In this document: in pieces, positions 41,943-50,563 of the stretch
Numbering within the stretch: position 1 is the stretch's first letter
Layout of the letters: each line of letters begins with the position of its first letter
DNA from: Streptomyces sp. CG 926
GTDB taxonomy: Bacteria > Actinomycetota > Actinomycetes > Streptomycetales > Streptomycetaceae
Assembly: GCF_003148825.1 (NCBI RefSeq)
Contig: NZ_QGGZ01000003.1
Coordinates: 434,001-498,000, forward strand
Reading direction: 5' to 3'
Length of the DNA stretch: 64,000 bases
Notes under the pieces: generated by a model
Told to the model about the DNA's origin: nothing
The model's input: the letters and a program-made list of their open reading frames with translations, nothing else
The model's database searches: none
Position numbers and translations under genes: made by a program

Positions 41943-42763
41943 CGGTGTCGTATCTCCTGAGTGATGCACTTGACCGCGCCACCGGCCTTCAGCAGCTCGG
42001 ACATGTCCACGGGGTGCGGCTCGAAGCCGCGCTCGCGCAGTTCGTCGATCAGGTGGGTGGCGGTCTCCGTCACCACCACGTTCAGTCCGTCGCTCACCGC
42101 GTTCAGGCCGAAGGCGTCGGCGTCCTGGCGGGTGGCGAGGATCGCGTCCGGGTACAGCTCGCGCAGCACCTCCTGGCTCTCCTCGGAGAAGGCGGCGGGG
42201 TAGTACGCCACCAGGTCCTCGTCGAGGACGAACAGCGCGGTGTCCAGGTGGTAGAAGCGGGGGTCGGTCAGGGTCAGGCCGACCACCGGCAGGCCGAAGA
42301 ACTCGGCGAGCTCCTCGTGCGCGCCGGGGTCGCTACGGAATCCCGCGCCGGCCAGGATCCGCCGGCCGGCCGGGGCGAAGTCGCCCTCGCCCTCGTTGAC
42401 GTACCGCGGGAGGTGGATGTCGGTGTGGCCGTGGGCCTCGAACCAGGCCCGGTGCGCGTCGGCCTCGGCCGCCCGCTCCTGGTGGCGGAACTTCGCGATC
42501 AGCACCTTGCCGTCGACCACGGTGGCTCCGTTGGCGGAGAACACCATGTCCGGCAGGCCCGGGACCGGGTCGATGAAGGAGACCTCGTGCCCGAAGGCGA
42601 GGTACAGGTCCCGGATCCGCTCCCACTGGGCCAGCGCCAGGTCGGCGTCCATCGGCTTCTCGGGGTTCATCCACGGGTTGATCGCGTAGGTCACCTCGAA
42701 GTGGGTCGGCCGGCACATCAGGTAGTGCCGCTTGGTGGCCGTACGCCGGGGGGCCTCAGCCAT
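41939..42763 (-). CDS. Dimethylargininase/arginine-dihydrolase-like pentein, copy 1
   Basis: The 274-aa protein is a guanidine-modifying pentein: LMCRPTHFEVTYAINPWMNP, LPDMVFSANGATVVDGK, NEGEGDF, FYHLDTALFVL with the catalytic His and GGAVKCITQEI with Cys266. Relatives hydrolyse methylarginines to citrulline or convert arginine to ornithine. In this locus, with an arginine methyltransferase in the other operon, it may process a guanidino intermediate or feed the pathway. It aligns over its whole length with copy 2 at 49003-49869. Its start overlaps the ATP-grasp stop by eight bases. Confidence 0.85.
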   Translation of the reverse strand: MAEAPRRTATKRHYLMCRPTHFEVTYAINPWMNPEKPMDADLALAQWERIRDLYLAFGHEVSFIDPVPGLPDMVFSANGATVVDGKVLIAKFRHQERAAEADAHRAWFEAHGHTDIHLPRYVNEGEGDFAPAGRRILAGAGFRSDPGAHEELAEFFGLPVVGLTLTDPRFYHLDTALFVLDEDLVAYYPAAFSEESQEVLRELYPDAILATRQDADAFGLNAVSDGLNVVVTETATHLIDELRERGFEPHPVDMSELLKAGGAVKCITQEIRHR

Positions 42764-44009
42764 GCTCCGGCCTCATCTCGGTACGGATGCGGCCGGCCGC
42801 CACGTGCGCGGTGGTCAGCGCCTCCGTCAGGGAGGTGCCGGTGGCGCCGATGAAACCGAGGATGTTGTTGCCGGCCGGCGGGCGCTTGATGAGGGTCCCG
42901 GCCGTGGCCGTGATCTTGAGGAAGAACAGCGCCGGGTCCTCGGCGACCTCGGTGGGCACCTCGATGGACTCGACCGTGCCCGCGCCGCTGATCAGGCACA
43001 TCGCGGCGGTGTGCACACCGGTCGGCGCGTAGTGCGAGACGTCGGGCCGGATACCGCGGGCCACGTCCGCCACGCACCGGATGGGGTCGTGGCCGGCGCT
43101 GATCCGCGCCATGTGGTCGAGGCCGCCGCCGCCGGGACGGATCGCGATCTCCAGGATGAAGGGCTTGCCCTGGTGGAAGCGCACCTCGGCGTGCAGCACG
43201 GACCGGCGCAGTCCCTGGGCGTGGGCCGCGTCCCGGACCACCTCGTGGACCGCGGCGATCTGCTCGGGGGTCAGGGAGCTCGGCGCGTGGTGGACGTCGT
43301 CGTCGAAGGTGCCGCTCTCGACGGTGATCCGGTCCACGATGGAACCGAGGTACACCTCGTCGTCCCAGGCCAGCGCCTCGATGAGGTGCTCGTGGCCGTC
43401 GAGGTAGCCCTCGACGATGATCCCGTTCGGGCCGAGGTCCAGGCCGTCGGCCTCCATCAGGGCCCAGGTCATGGTCTCGATGCCCGAAGTGGCGTCCGCG
43501 AAGCGGGCCCGCATCTCCTCGGGGTCGTCGACCTTGAACACGAAGTTGCTGGCGGCGCCCAGGGTGGGCTTGAGGATCAGCGGGTACCCGAGCTCGTCGC
43601 CGGCCTTCAGGGCGGCCTCGATGTCGGGGGCGTGGCGGAAGCCGGGGTGCGCGGCGCTGCCGCGCTCGTGGGCCTGGCGCATCAGCAGCTTGTTGCGGCT
43701 GGTGCGGGCGGCCTCGAAGCCGATGCTCGGCAGGCCGAGCGCCTCGGCGACGACCGCCACGGTGACGACCCCGGACTCCGAGAAGGTCAGGACCCCCTCG
43801 AACTCCTCCTCCGCGTGCCAGATCTTGGCGGCGGTGACGATGTCCTCGATCTGCTTGGAGCCGGCGATCCGGTAGCGGTCGGCGTCCCAGAAGTCCTCCG
43901 TGCCTATGCCGTTGAGGACGTGGACCTCGGCCCCGAGGGCCTCGATCTGCTGGTAGCGCGAGATGTAGTAGGTGGCGTTCTGGCTGGCTTCGATCGCGAG
44001 CAGCTTCAT
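42756..44009 (-). CDS. ATP-grasp ligase B
   Basis: The 417-aa protein has ATP-grasp motifs YPLILKPTLGAASNFV, IIVEGYLDGHEHLIEAL, SVLHAEVRFHQGKPFILEIAIRPGGGGLDHM, with an N-terminal MKLLAIEASQNATYY half. The motif ILEIAIRPGGGG carries the metal-binding Glu. It differs in detail from ligases A and C and is a third type. It should form an amide or related bond with an amino-acid-like substrate. The next gene upstream is the MFS exporter, 14 bases away. Confidence 0.83.
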   Translation of the reverse strand: MKLLAIEASQNATYYISRYQQIEALGAEVHVLNGIGTEDFWDADRYRIAGSKQIEDIVTAAKIWHAEEEFEGVLTFSESGVVTVAVVAEALGLPSIGFEAARTSRNKLLMRQAHERGSAAHPGFRHAPDIEAALKAGDELGYPLILKPTLGAASNFVFKVDDPEEMRARFADATSGIETMTWALMEADGLDLGPNGIIVEGYLDGHEHLIEALAWDDEVYLGSIVDRITVESGTFDDDVHHAPSSLTPEQIAAVHEVVRDAAHAQGLRRSVLHAEVRFHQGKPFILEIAIRPGGGGLDHMARISAGHDPIRCVADVARGIRPDVSHYAPTGVHTAAMCLISGAGTVESIEVPTEVAEDPALFFLKITATAGTLIKRPPAGNNILGFIGATGTSLTEALTTAHVAAGRIRTEMRPEHG

Positions 44010-44023
44010 CTGTGCCGCCCCCC

Positions 44024-45319
44024 TCAGACCTTGGCCGGGACGGGCTCGGCGGCTTCGGTGACCTCGGCGCTCTCGGCGACCGGCGCGGAGACGGCCTCGG
44101 CGGCGGCCTCGGCGGCGGCGACCTCACGGTCGTGCTTGCGGAGCGAGATGACGGTGAGGGTGGAGATGACGACGACCAGGGCGGAGAGGGCGTAGAAGCC
44201 GTTCTTCACGTTGGTGGAGTCGACCAGGAGCGAGATCAGGACCACGGCGGCGGTGCCGGCGGCGAGGCCGAAGGCGTTGGTGGCGCCGAACACGAAGCCT
44301 GTCTTCTCCTCGGGGGCCGCGCTCATCAGGGCGGTGCGGGCCGAGATGCGGGCCACGCAGAAGGCGATCGCGGCGAACGGGATGACGGCCATCATCGCGT
44401 AGAGGTGGATGGACTCCATGGACAGCAGCACCGCGAAGGCGAGGTAGCCGATCAGGGCGGTCTTCAGCACGGTGGCCTTGGAGCTGATCTTCTTGAAGGC
44501 CCAGGCCGCGAACAGGGCGCCGATGCCGAACAGGGCGTCGACGATGCCGAGGTAGCCGGCGTTGGACTTGAAGCCCTCGATGACCAGGACCAGCATGATG
44601 CTGTTGCCGACGATGATGACGATGTTGCCGATGATGTACAGCAGCGCCAGACGGGCCAGCGGCGGGCGGGAGGCGGTCAGCCGGGCGGCGGCGGCCGACG
44701 CGGCCTTGGCGGCGGCCTCGGTGACGGCCTGGCCGGCCGGACGACGGCCGATGAAGAACAGCAGGACGGCGGAGAGCAGGAACGTGATCGCGTTGAAGTA
44801 GAAGAGCGACGTGGTGCCCACCCAGACGATCACCCAGCCGCCGAGGGCCGCCGAGGCGAGCGTGCCGGCCTGGATGGCGATCTCGGCGTTGCCGTTGAAC
44901 TGCGCGAGCCGGGACTCCGGGATGCGCTCCTTGATCAGGGCGTTGCTGGCCGGGAAGAACAGGGCCGCGGAGATCGACAGGACGAAGCTGGCGACGTAGC
45001 TGACGGTCGAGGGGTTACCGCCGAGGGCCAGCCACACCGGCAGGGCGATCGCGGCGACCGCGCTGGCCAGGTCCGAGATCATCGCCAGGGTGCGGCGGTC
45101 GAAGCGGTCGGCGAGCTTGCCGAAGAAGAGGGACAGCGCCACCTGCGGGATGGTGACGGCGATCATCAGCCAGCTGACCGCGAGCATGGTGTTGGCCTCG
45201 GTGAAGACCAGGTAGGAGGCGGCGGTGAGCTGGATGCCGTTGCCCAGGTTCGTGATGAAGGTCGCGGGGATGAGCAGTCGTTCTGCCCGATTGGGACGGG
45301 GCGGGGCGATCGTGGACAC
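44024..45319 (-). CDS. MFS transporter 1
   Basis: The 431-aa protein has about twelve membrane helices, the MFS loop motif GKLADRFDRRTLAMI between helices 2 and 3, and an Ala/Glu-rich C-terminal tail. It is most like drug/metabolite exporters. GTG 45319 follows GAGGAG. As part of the biosynthetic operon it may export the product or an intermediate. Confidence 0.88.
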   Translation of the reverse strand: MSTIAPPRPNRAERLLIPATFITNLGNGIQLTAASYLVFTEANTMLAVSWLMIAVTIPQVALSLFFGKLADRFDRRTLAMISDLASAVAAIALPVWLALGGNPSTVSYVASFVLSISAALFFPASNALIKERIPESRLAQFNGNAEIAIQAGTLASAALGGWVIVWVGTTSLFYFNAITFLLSAVLLFFIGRRPAGQAVTEAAAKAASAAAARLTASRPPLARLALLYIIGNIVIIVGNSIMLVLVIEGFKSNAGYLGIVDALFGIGALFAAWAFKKISSKATVLKTALIGYLAFAVLLSMESIHLYAMMAVIPFAAIAFCVARISARTALMSAAPEEKTGFVFGATNAFGLAAGTAAVVLISLLVDSTNVKNGFYALSALVVVISTLTVISLRKHDREVAAAEAAAEAVSAPVAESAEVTEAAEPVPAKV

Positions 45320-45334
45320 AGTGCTCCTCGGAGG

Positions 45335-46954
45335 TCAGGCTCGGATGACGGCCGGCTCGGCCACGGGCGCGAACGCCCCGACCGCGGTGGACAGGAGGGG
45401 GAGTCGCAGCGGAGCGACGGGTTCGACCGGGAAGGCACCGGCCGGCAGGCTCAGATCGGCGCCGGCCCGCTCGGCCCGGGCCGCGAGGTCGACGAGCAGC
45501 GGAGCCGCGCACGCGGTCAACGTCCGGACGGCGAGGACCAGGTCACCGAGGTCGCTCGGGACGTCCGCCGCCACCCGGTCCGCCTGCTTCAGCAGCCGGT
45601 CGAGGTGCACGACGATCAGGTCCGCGGCCCGGTGCAGGCTGAAGCTCTCCAGCTCGTAGTGGGAGCGGAACCGCTCGACGACGATCCCCGCCTCCTGGGC
45701 ACCGGTCTCGGAGACCGGCAGCGGCGCGTCCACCGGATGCGCGGCGAGCAGCTCCTCCAGCCGGCCCGCGAGGTGGTTCCACGGATTGACCAACCGGGAG
45801 CTCGACAGGGTGTCGAGCGCCTCCCGGCTGAAGTTCGTCCGGGAGTGCTCCGGCGCGGTGAGCGCCAGGTAGAAGCGCACCAGGTCGCGGGGGACCTCGG
45901 CGACCAGATCGGCGGCCCAGACCACGTGACCTTTGCTTGTGGAGAACTTCTGGTTCTCCAGTTCGTAGAACTCGTTCGACACGATGGCGTGCGGCTCGAC
46001 GTACCGGTCGCCGTGCGCCATCAGCAGCGCCAGGTGCGTCATTCCCCAGAAGTAGACGTTGTCGAATCCGAGGAAGTACACGAGGTCGATGCCGTGCTCG
46101 GACAGCCAGTGCTCGTCGAAGCGGTCGGCGTGCTCACCGAGCTGCTCCGCCGCGTACCAGGTGCAGTACATCGAGGCGGCCATGCCCTCGGCCCAGGCGT
46201 TGAGGACCTGGCCCGGCGTCTCGGTGAACGGCGCCGGGATGCCCCACGCGGTGGGGTAGGTGATCGGGAAGTCCGGCAGCGGCCGGTCCAGCGCCTCCCG
46301 GACGAGCTGCGCGGTGTGCGGGCGCAGGACGTCCCGGTGCCGGACGTAGTAGTCGGCGAGCCGGTCGCGGTACTCCTCCATCGGCAGCACGAGGATCTGT
46401 GCCTCGCGGTGCGTGACGACGGCGTCCGGGTCGACCGTGGAGCGCGGGCGCAGCAGCTCGTCGAAGTTGTTGGGGTGTCCGCAGGACTCGCACAGTCCGC
46501 CGCGGCTCTCCACGAGGCACACCGGGCAGTCGCCGGCGACCAGGCCCTCCATCAGGTACTCGCCGGTGGCCTCGACGTACGGCAGGAGCACCGTCTTCAG
46601 GCGGAAGGCGCCCTCGCTGTGGAGGTCGGTGACGAAGTCGATGACGGTCTGGCGGTAGCCCTTGTCGAAGGGGGCGAAGCCGTCGACGGAGACGCCGGCC
46701 GCCTCCAGGGTGGCGCGGATCTGCGTGGCGGAGCGCAGGGCCAGCTCCTCCGGTGTCAGACCGGCCCGGGCGGCGCTGGCCACCACGTAGGTCTGGCTGT
46801 CGTCGGTGCCACTGGTGAAGATCACCGGCCGGTCCGACGCCCGCAGGTAGCGGGCGTACACGTCGCCCGCCAGGTACGGGCCCGCCAGGTGTCCGGTGTG
46901 CAGGTCCCCGTTGGGGGTCGGCGGCGGCGCGATGATGACCGTACGGCGTGTCAT
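45335..46954 (-). CDS. Methionyl-tRNA-synthetase-like enzyme, candidate catalytic part of a split hydrazine synthetase
   Basis: The 539-aa protein follows class I MetRS over its length: PNGDLHTGHLAG (HIGH motif, His19-His22), a CPVC...CESC zinc knuckle (about 141-158), a KFSTSKG (KMSKS-type) loop near 340 and a helical C-terminal part. Lying after a cupin gene with four-base overlap and an N-hydroxylase gene, it matches, in split form, the cupin-MetRS hydrazine synthetases (Spb40/Tri28/PyrN type). Those activate an amino acid, join it to the hydroxylamine of an N-hydroxylysine and rearrange the ester to an N-N bond. A resistance MetRS is the alternative. Confidence 0.82.
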   Translation of the reverse strand: MTRRTVIIAPPPTPNGDLHTGHLAGPYLAGDVYARYLRASDRPVIFTSGTDDSQTYVVASAARAGLTPEELALRSATQIRATLEAAGVSVDGFAPFDKGYRQTVIDFVTDLHSEGAFRLKTVLLPYVEATGEYLMEGLVAGDCPVCLVESRGGLCESCGHPNNFDELLRPRSTVDPDAVVTHREAQILVLPMEEYRDRLADYYVRHRDVLRPHTAQLVREALDRPLPDFPITYPTAWGIPAPFTETPGQVLNAWAEGMAASMYCTWYAAEQLGEHADRFDEHWLSEHGIDLVYFLGFDNVYFWGMTHLALLMAHGDRYVEPHAIVSNEFYELENQKFSTSKGHVVWAADLVAEVPRDLVRFYLALTAPEHSRTNFSREALDTLSSSRLVNPWNHLAGRLEELLAAHPVDAPLPVSETGAQEAGIVVERFRSHYELESFSLHRAADLIVVHLDRLLKQADRVAADVPSDLGDLVLAVRTLTACAAPLLVDLAARAERAGADLSLPAGAFPVEPVAPLRLPLLSTAVGAFAPVAEPAVIRA

Positions 46955-47319
46955 GCCTGGGCTCCTTCGTGGCGAGCTGCGAACCGCTGTGTCATGTCGA
47001 GGTCCCACCAGACGCTGTACATCTCGAAGTCCTCGTCGGACTCGTTGATCACCCGGTGGTCGGAGCCCGGGGTGAAGTGCACGATGTCCCCGGTCGTGAA
47101 GGGCTTGCGCACGCCCTGGGACTCCAGCACGGCGGAGCCGGCGACGGCGATGAAGATCTCGTACTCGTGGTGGGCGTGGGCCGTCGATGCGGTGCCGGGC
47201 CGGATCACGCACCAGGACCCCTCGAAGGGGGCGTTGAGCTCGGGCCAGGGCAGCAGCCGCTGCGCGTCGAGGCCGTTCTCGTGCGTCAGTCCTTCGCGGT
47301 CGAGTGGCTGGGTGAGCAT
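46951..47319 (-). CDS. Stand-alone cupin, candidate metal-binding half of a split hydrazine synthetase
   Basis: The 122-aa protein is one cupin barrel: GTASTAHAHHEYEIFIAVAG (His48, His50/51, Glu52/54) and PGSDHRVINES (His88) give the metal site. In fused hydrazine synthetases a zinc cupin precedes the MetRS-like domain and catalyses rearrangement to the N-N bond. Here it is a separate gene whose stop overlaps the MetRS-like start (ATGA). ATG 47319 lies downstream of the N-hydroxylase with 54 bases between. Confidence 0.78.
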   Translation of the reverse strand: MLTQPLDREGLTHENGLDAQRLLPWPELNAPFEGSWCVIRPGTASTAHAHHEYEIFIAVAGSAVLESQGVRKPFTTGDIVHFTPGSDHRVINESDEDFEMYSVWWDLDMTQRFAARHEGAQA

Positions 47320-47373
47320 GTGCTTCGGTCTCTCCTCGGCTGGCGGGTACGACTGGTGAGGGGCGCGCGGGTC

Positions 47374-48684
47374 TCAGACCGCGCCGGCGAGCGCGAACTC
47401 CCGCGTGGCCGGGGCCTCGGCGGAACGGCTCCGGCGGTGCGCCAGGATGTCCTCGGTGATCTCGGCGGAGCGGCCCGCGAGCACGCTGAGCAGCGAGTCG
47501 GCGATGCCGTGGGTGGCCTCGTTGACGCCCTGCAGGTAGCAGGCGGCGGTCGCGGGACGGCCGAGGTCGAGCCGGTAGTTGCGGCTCACGTTGATCTCCT
47601 CGACACCGATCGACTCCGCGAGGGCCTTGACCGCCCACGGCATCTCCCGGACGAAGCCGGTGCCCAGGAGCACCAGGTCCGTGCGCATCTCCCACTCGGC
47701 TCCCGACTTGCGGTCGACGAGGGTCAGGACGACCTCGTCGCCGTCCATGCGGGCGCCGGTCACGTCCGTCATGGGGTGCATGCCCAGGCGCTCCTGGCCG
47801 GAGCGGCGGTCCTGGTAGAACTGCCGGTACAGGCCGTCCAGGGTGGCCGGGGAGAGACCGCCGTAGTTGGAGCGGTACATCTCGCCGAGGAGCTGCCGGC
47901 GGGCCTCGGGCGAGGACTCGTAGAACTCGTCGATGAAGGACGTGTAGTAGAGCTCGTTGGTGAACTTGCTGCTCTCGTAGCCGTTCAGACCGATGGAGCG
48001 CATGATCATCGTCGGCTTGCACTCGGGCAGGTCCCGCAGCGCGGCGCCGAACAGCTCGGCCGCGCTCTGGGCGCCGCCGATCACCGCGACGCGGTGCGGC
48101 AGGTCGGCCCGCACATCGGTGATGCGCTGCGAGTACTGGGTGCTGTGGATGACGCGCTCGGCCGGCAGACCCTCGAACACGGCCGGAATGTGGGCGTCAC
48201 GGCCCGCGCCGATCACGAGGTAGCGGCACCCGATGGTGTCGCCGTCGGCCAGCGTGACCAGCCAGCCGGCCAGCTCGCCGTCCTCGCCCGTCACCGCCTC
48301 GACGCCGGCGCATTCGCGGCCGTATTCGACCTGCACCGTCTCCAGTTCGTCGGCGACCCACTGCAGATACTCGGATATCTCGCTGCGGTAAGGAACGAAA
48401 CTCGCGAGGTTGACGAAAGCGTCGAGGCGCTCCTGCGAGTGAAGGAAATTGACGAAGGAAAATCTGCTGCACGGATTGCGCATGGTGACCAGGTCCTTGA
48501 GGAAGGACACCTGGCTGAGCGCGTCGGGCAGCAGCATGCCTCGCTGCCACACGATGTCCTGCTCGCGCTCGATCAACAGGGTGTCACCGGCCAGCTCGGG
48601 TGCGAGCTCCTCGACGGCGACCGCCAGCGCCAGGTTCGCCGGGCCTGCACCGACTGCGAGCAGTTCGACATTGCGATGCGCCAT
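47374..48684 (-). CDS. Lysine/ornithine N-monooxygenase-like flavoenzyme
   Basis: The 436-aa protein matches the SidA/IucD/PvdA class: FAD motif VGAGPANLALA (residues 11-20), FLKDLVTMRNPCSRFSFVNFLH substrate region, NADPH motif VIGGAQSAAELF, MRSIGLNGYESSKFTNELYY, and C-terminal QGVNEATHGIADSLLS. It hydroxylates the side-chain amine of ornithine or lysine; with the downstream cupin and MetRS-like genes, L-lysine N6-hydroxylation is expected. ATG 48684 follows GGAGG. It is the first gene of the leftward operon. Confidence 0.9.
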   Translation of the reverse strand: MAHRNVELLAVGAGPANLALAVAVEELAPELAGDTLLIEREQDIVWQRGMLLPDALSQVSFLKDLVTMRNPCSRFSFVNFLHSQERLDAFVNLASFVPYRSEISEYLQWVADELETVQVEYGRECAGVEAVTGEDGELAGWLVTLADGDTIGCRYLVIGAGRDAHIPAVFEGLPAERVIHSTQYSQRITDVRADLPHRVAVIGGAQSAAELFGAALRDLPECKPTMIMRSIGLNGYESSKFTNELYYTSFIDEFYESSPEARRQLLGEMYRSNYGGLSPATLDGLYRQFYQDRRSGQERLGMHPMTDVTGARMDGDEVVLTLVDRKSGAEWEMRTDLVLLGTGFVREMPWAVKALAESIGVEEINVSRNYRLDLGRPATAACYLQGVNEATHGIADSLLSVLAGRSAEITEDILAHRRSRSAEAPATREFALAGAV

Positions 48685-49002
48685 GGAAGTACCTCCAGAT
48701 GGAACAGGTGGACAGGTTCGTACGGTCAGGCAGGACGGTTCGCGTCCTTGCTTTGCCTCCCGGGTGATGACCACATTCCATGGCAGCGCCCGATTGCCCG
48801 GAAGGCGTCTCGACCACGGACAATCAACTCGGCGTCGGCCCTCGCGGGCGGGTTGATTGGCCGGTACCACCGATTACTTCCGGTCAATGCGGAGCCCCTT
48901 TTCCATAGGGGCACGTGATCAGTTGCGTCACACGTTTCCGGCTGGCCGAACCATCCCTCGGGCAGCCGGGCTTCCATCGAAACCCCATGAGAAGGAGCCC
49001 TC
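48685..49002. promoter_or_regulatory. Divergent promoter region of the two metabolite operons
   Basis: This 318-base gap has no coding capacity and must drive both operons. It holds an inverted repeat with one mismatch, ATTGGCCGG (48856-48864) and CCGGTCAAT (48880-48888), spacer 15 bases, which could be a regulator site. It is AT-richer than its flanks around 48750-48950. The rightward ribosome binding site AAGGAG is at 48992-48997. Confidence 0.7.
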
Positions 49003-49869
49003 GTGCCGCTCACCGAGCCCATCACCCCTGCCGGCGCCCTCTACCGTTCCGAGAGCCCCACCCGGGTCGCCACGCGCCGACGTCTGCTGATGTGCCGGCC
49101 CCGGCACTACGACGTCACGTACTCGATCAACCCCTGGATGAACCCGCAGCACGCGACGGACAACGCGCTCGCCGTCAGTCAGTGGGAGGGTCTGCGTGAC
49201 CTGTACCTCGAACTCGGGCACGTGGTCGAGGAGATAGACCCCATCGAGGGCCTGCCCGACATGGTGTTCGCGGCCAACGGCGCCACCGTCGTCGACGGCA
49301 AGGTCTACGGGGCCCGCTTCCGGCACGCGGAGCGCACCGCCGAAGGACCGGCGTACCTGCGGTGGCTGGAGGGCCGCGGCTACACGGACACCCTGTGGCC
49401 CGAGTTCGTCAACGAGGGTGAGGGCGACATCCTCACCGTCGGCCGCCGCCTGCTGGCCGGTACCGGCTTCCGCACGGACCCGCGTTCCCACGCGGAGGCG
49501 CAGGAGTTCTTCGGCCTCCCGGTCACCTCGCTGACCTTGGTGAACCCGGAGTACTACCACCTGGACACCGCACTGTCCGTGCTGTCCGAGGACGAGGTCA
49601 TGTACTACCCGGCCGCCTTCTCCCAGGGCAGCCAGGCCGTACTGCGCGCGCTGTTCCCCACCGCGATCCTGGCCACCGCCGAGGACGCGGCCGTCTTCGG
49701 CCTCAACGCCTTCTCCGACGGACGCCACGTGCTCCTGCCCGCCGCGGCCACCGGCCTGCACGCCAAGCTGCGGGCGCGCGGCTTCGAGCCGATCGGCGTC
49801 GAGCTCTCCGAGCTGCTCAAGGCCGGCGGCAGCGTCAAGTGCTGCACCCTGGAACTGCGTGACCGCTGA
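49003..49869 (+). CDS. Dimethylargininase/arginine-dihydrolase-like pentein, copy 2
   Basis: The 288-aa protein starts at GTG 49003, five bases after AAGGAG. It aligns along its length with copy 1: LLMCRPRHYDVTYSINPWMNP, LPDMVFAANGATVVDGK, NEGEGD, EYYHLDTALSVL with the catalytic His, and GGSVKCCTLELRD with Cys280. It has an extra 14-residue N-terminus. It is closer to the chromosomal Streptomyces family than copy 1, as judged by eye. As first gene of the nitrosourea operon it may remodel arginine-derived metabolites or remove inhibitory methylarginine. Confidence 0.86.
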   Translation: MPLTEPITPAGALYRSESPTRVATRRRLLMCRPRHYDVTYSINPWMNPQHATDNALAVSQWEGLRDLYLELGHVVEEIDPIEGLPDMVFAANGATVVDGKVYGARFRHAERTAEGPAYLRWLEGRGYTDTLWPEFVNEGEGDILTVGRRLLAGTGFRTDPRSHAEAQEFFGLPVTSLTLVNPEYYHLDTALSVLSEDEVMYYPAAFSQGSQAVLRALFPTAILATAEDAAVFGLNAFSDGRHVLLPAAATGLHAKLRARGFEPIGVELSELLKAGGSVKCCTLELRDR

Positions 49870-49885
49870 GCGCGCAACCCTTTCG

Positions 49886-49913
49886 GCGGCGACGGTGTTT
49901 CTACCGTCGCCGC
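49886..49913 (+). terminator. Hairpin after pentein copy 2
   Basis: An 11-bp perfect stem (49886-49896 against 49903-49913) with loop GTTTCT starts 17 bases after the stop. It would separate the pentein transcript from the repair and SznE/SznF genes, unless read through. Confidence 0.65.
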
Positions 49914-49976
49914 ACGGCCCTGGCGGTGGGCCGGGTCGTGACGCACCAAGATCATGACGAACGAAGGAGTCCCGCC

Positions 49977-50531
49977 ATGCCGACCCCCGGCCCGCTCAGC
50001 GCCGCCACCGCCACGGTGGCCGTCCATCCCACGATCCTGGGGCCGCTCGTGCTGGCGGCGACGGACGACGCGCTCGTGCTGTGCTGCTACGACACCACCG
50101 AAGCGGCCGCGGAGCGCCTGGGCCGGGGCGGACTGCGCCCGGCCGGACCGGGGGACGGGAGCGCACCGGGACAGAAGGTCCTGGACGAGGCCCGGGAGCA
50201 GATCGACGCCTATCTGGCCGGGACGCGCCGGGACTTCACCGTCGCGACGGATCTGCGGCTCGCCACCCCGTTCAGCCGGCGCACCAACCTGATGCTGGCC
50301 GAGTTCGTGCCGTACGGGAGCACCGCGACCTACGCGGACCTCGCCCGGGCCCTGGAGCGGCCCGGCGCCGCGCGTGCCGTCGGCACGGCGCTGGGCAACA
50401 ATCCGCTGTGCGTGGTGCTGCCCTGCCACCGGATCATCGGCTCCACGGGCAGTCTCAGCGGCTACGCGGGAGGGCTGGAGGCCAAGCGCCATCTGCTCGC
50501 CCTCGAAGCCGCCGGTGCGCCGGCCGCCTGA
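49977..50531 (+). CDS. ogt: O6-alkylguanine-DNA alkyltransferase (Ogt/MGMT)
   Basis: The 184-aa protein has the Ogt fold with helix-turn-helix region VPYGSTATYADLARALERPGAARAVG, the asparagine hinge and the active-site VLPCHRIIGSTG (Cys150), then LSGYAGGLEAKRHLL. It transfers alkyl groups from O6-alkylguanine to itself. N-nitrosoureas such as streptozotocin methylate this site, so its location in this operon suggests self-protection. ATG 49977 follows AAGGAGT. Confidence 0.93.
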   Translation: MPTPGPLSAATATVAVHPTILGPLVLAATDDALVLCCYDTTEAAAERLGRGGLRPAGPGDGSAPGQKVLDEAREQIDAYLAGTRRDFTVATDLRLATPFSRRTNLMLAEFVPYGSTATYADLARALERPGAARAVGTALGNNPLCVVLPCHRIIGSTGSLSGYAGGLEAKRHLLALEAAGAPAA

Positions 50532-50563
50532 ATCCGCCCTCCCCTCCGCAGAAAGCAGAGCAT

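Noticed and set aside
45335..46954. Housekeeping methionyl-tRNA synthetase.
   Set aside because: It is in a tight operon with a cupin and an N-hydroxylase; a resistance or housekeeping copy cannot be fully excluded but explains the context less well.
44012..47359. A rightward open frame of about 1100 codons opposite the MFS, MetRS-like and cupin genes.
   Set aside because: Low-complexity Gly/Arg/Gln/Asp composition typical of an antisense frame in GC-rich DNA; the leftward genes have clear motifs.
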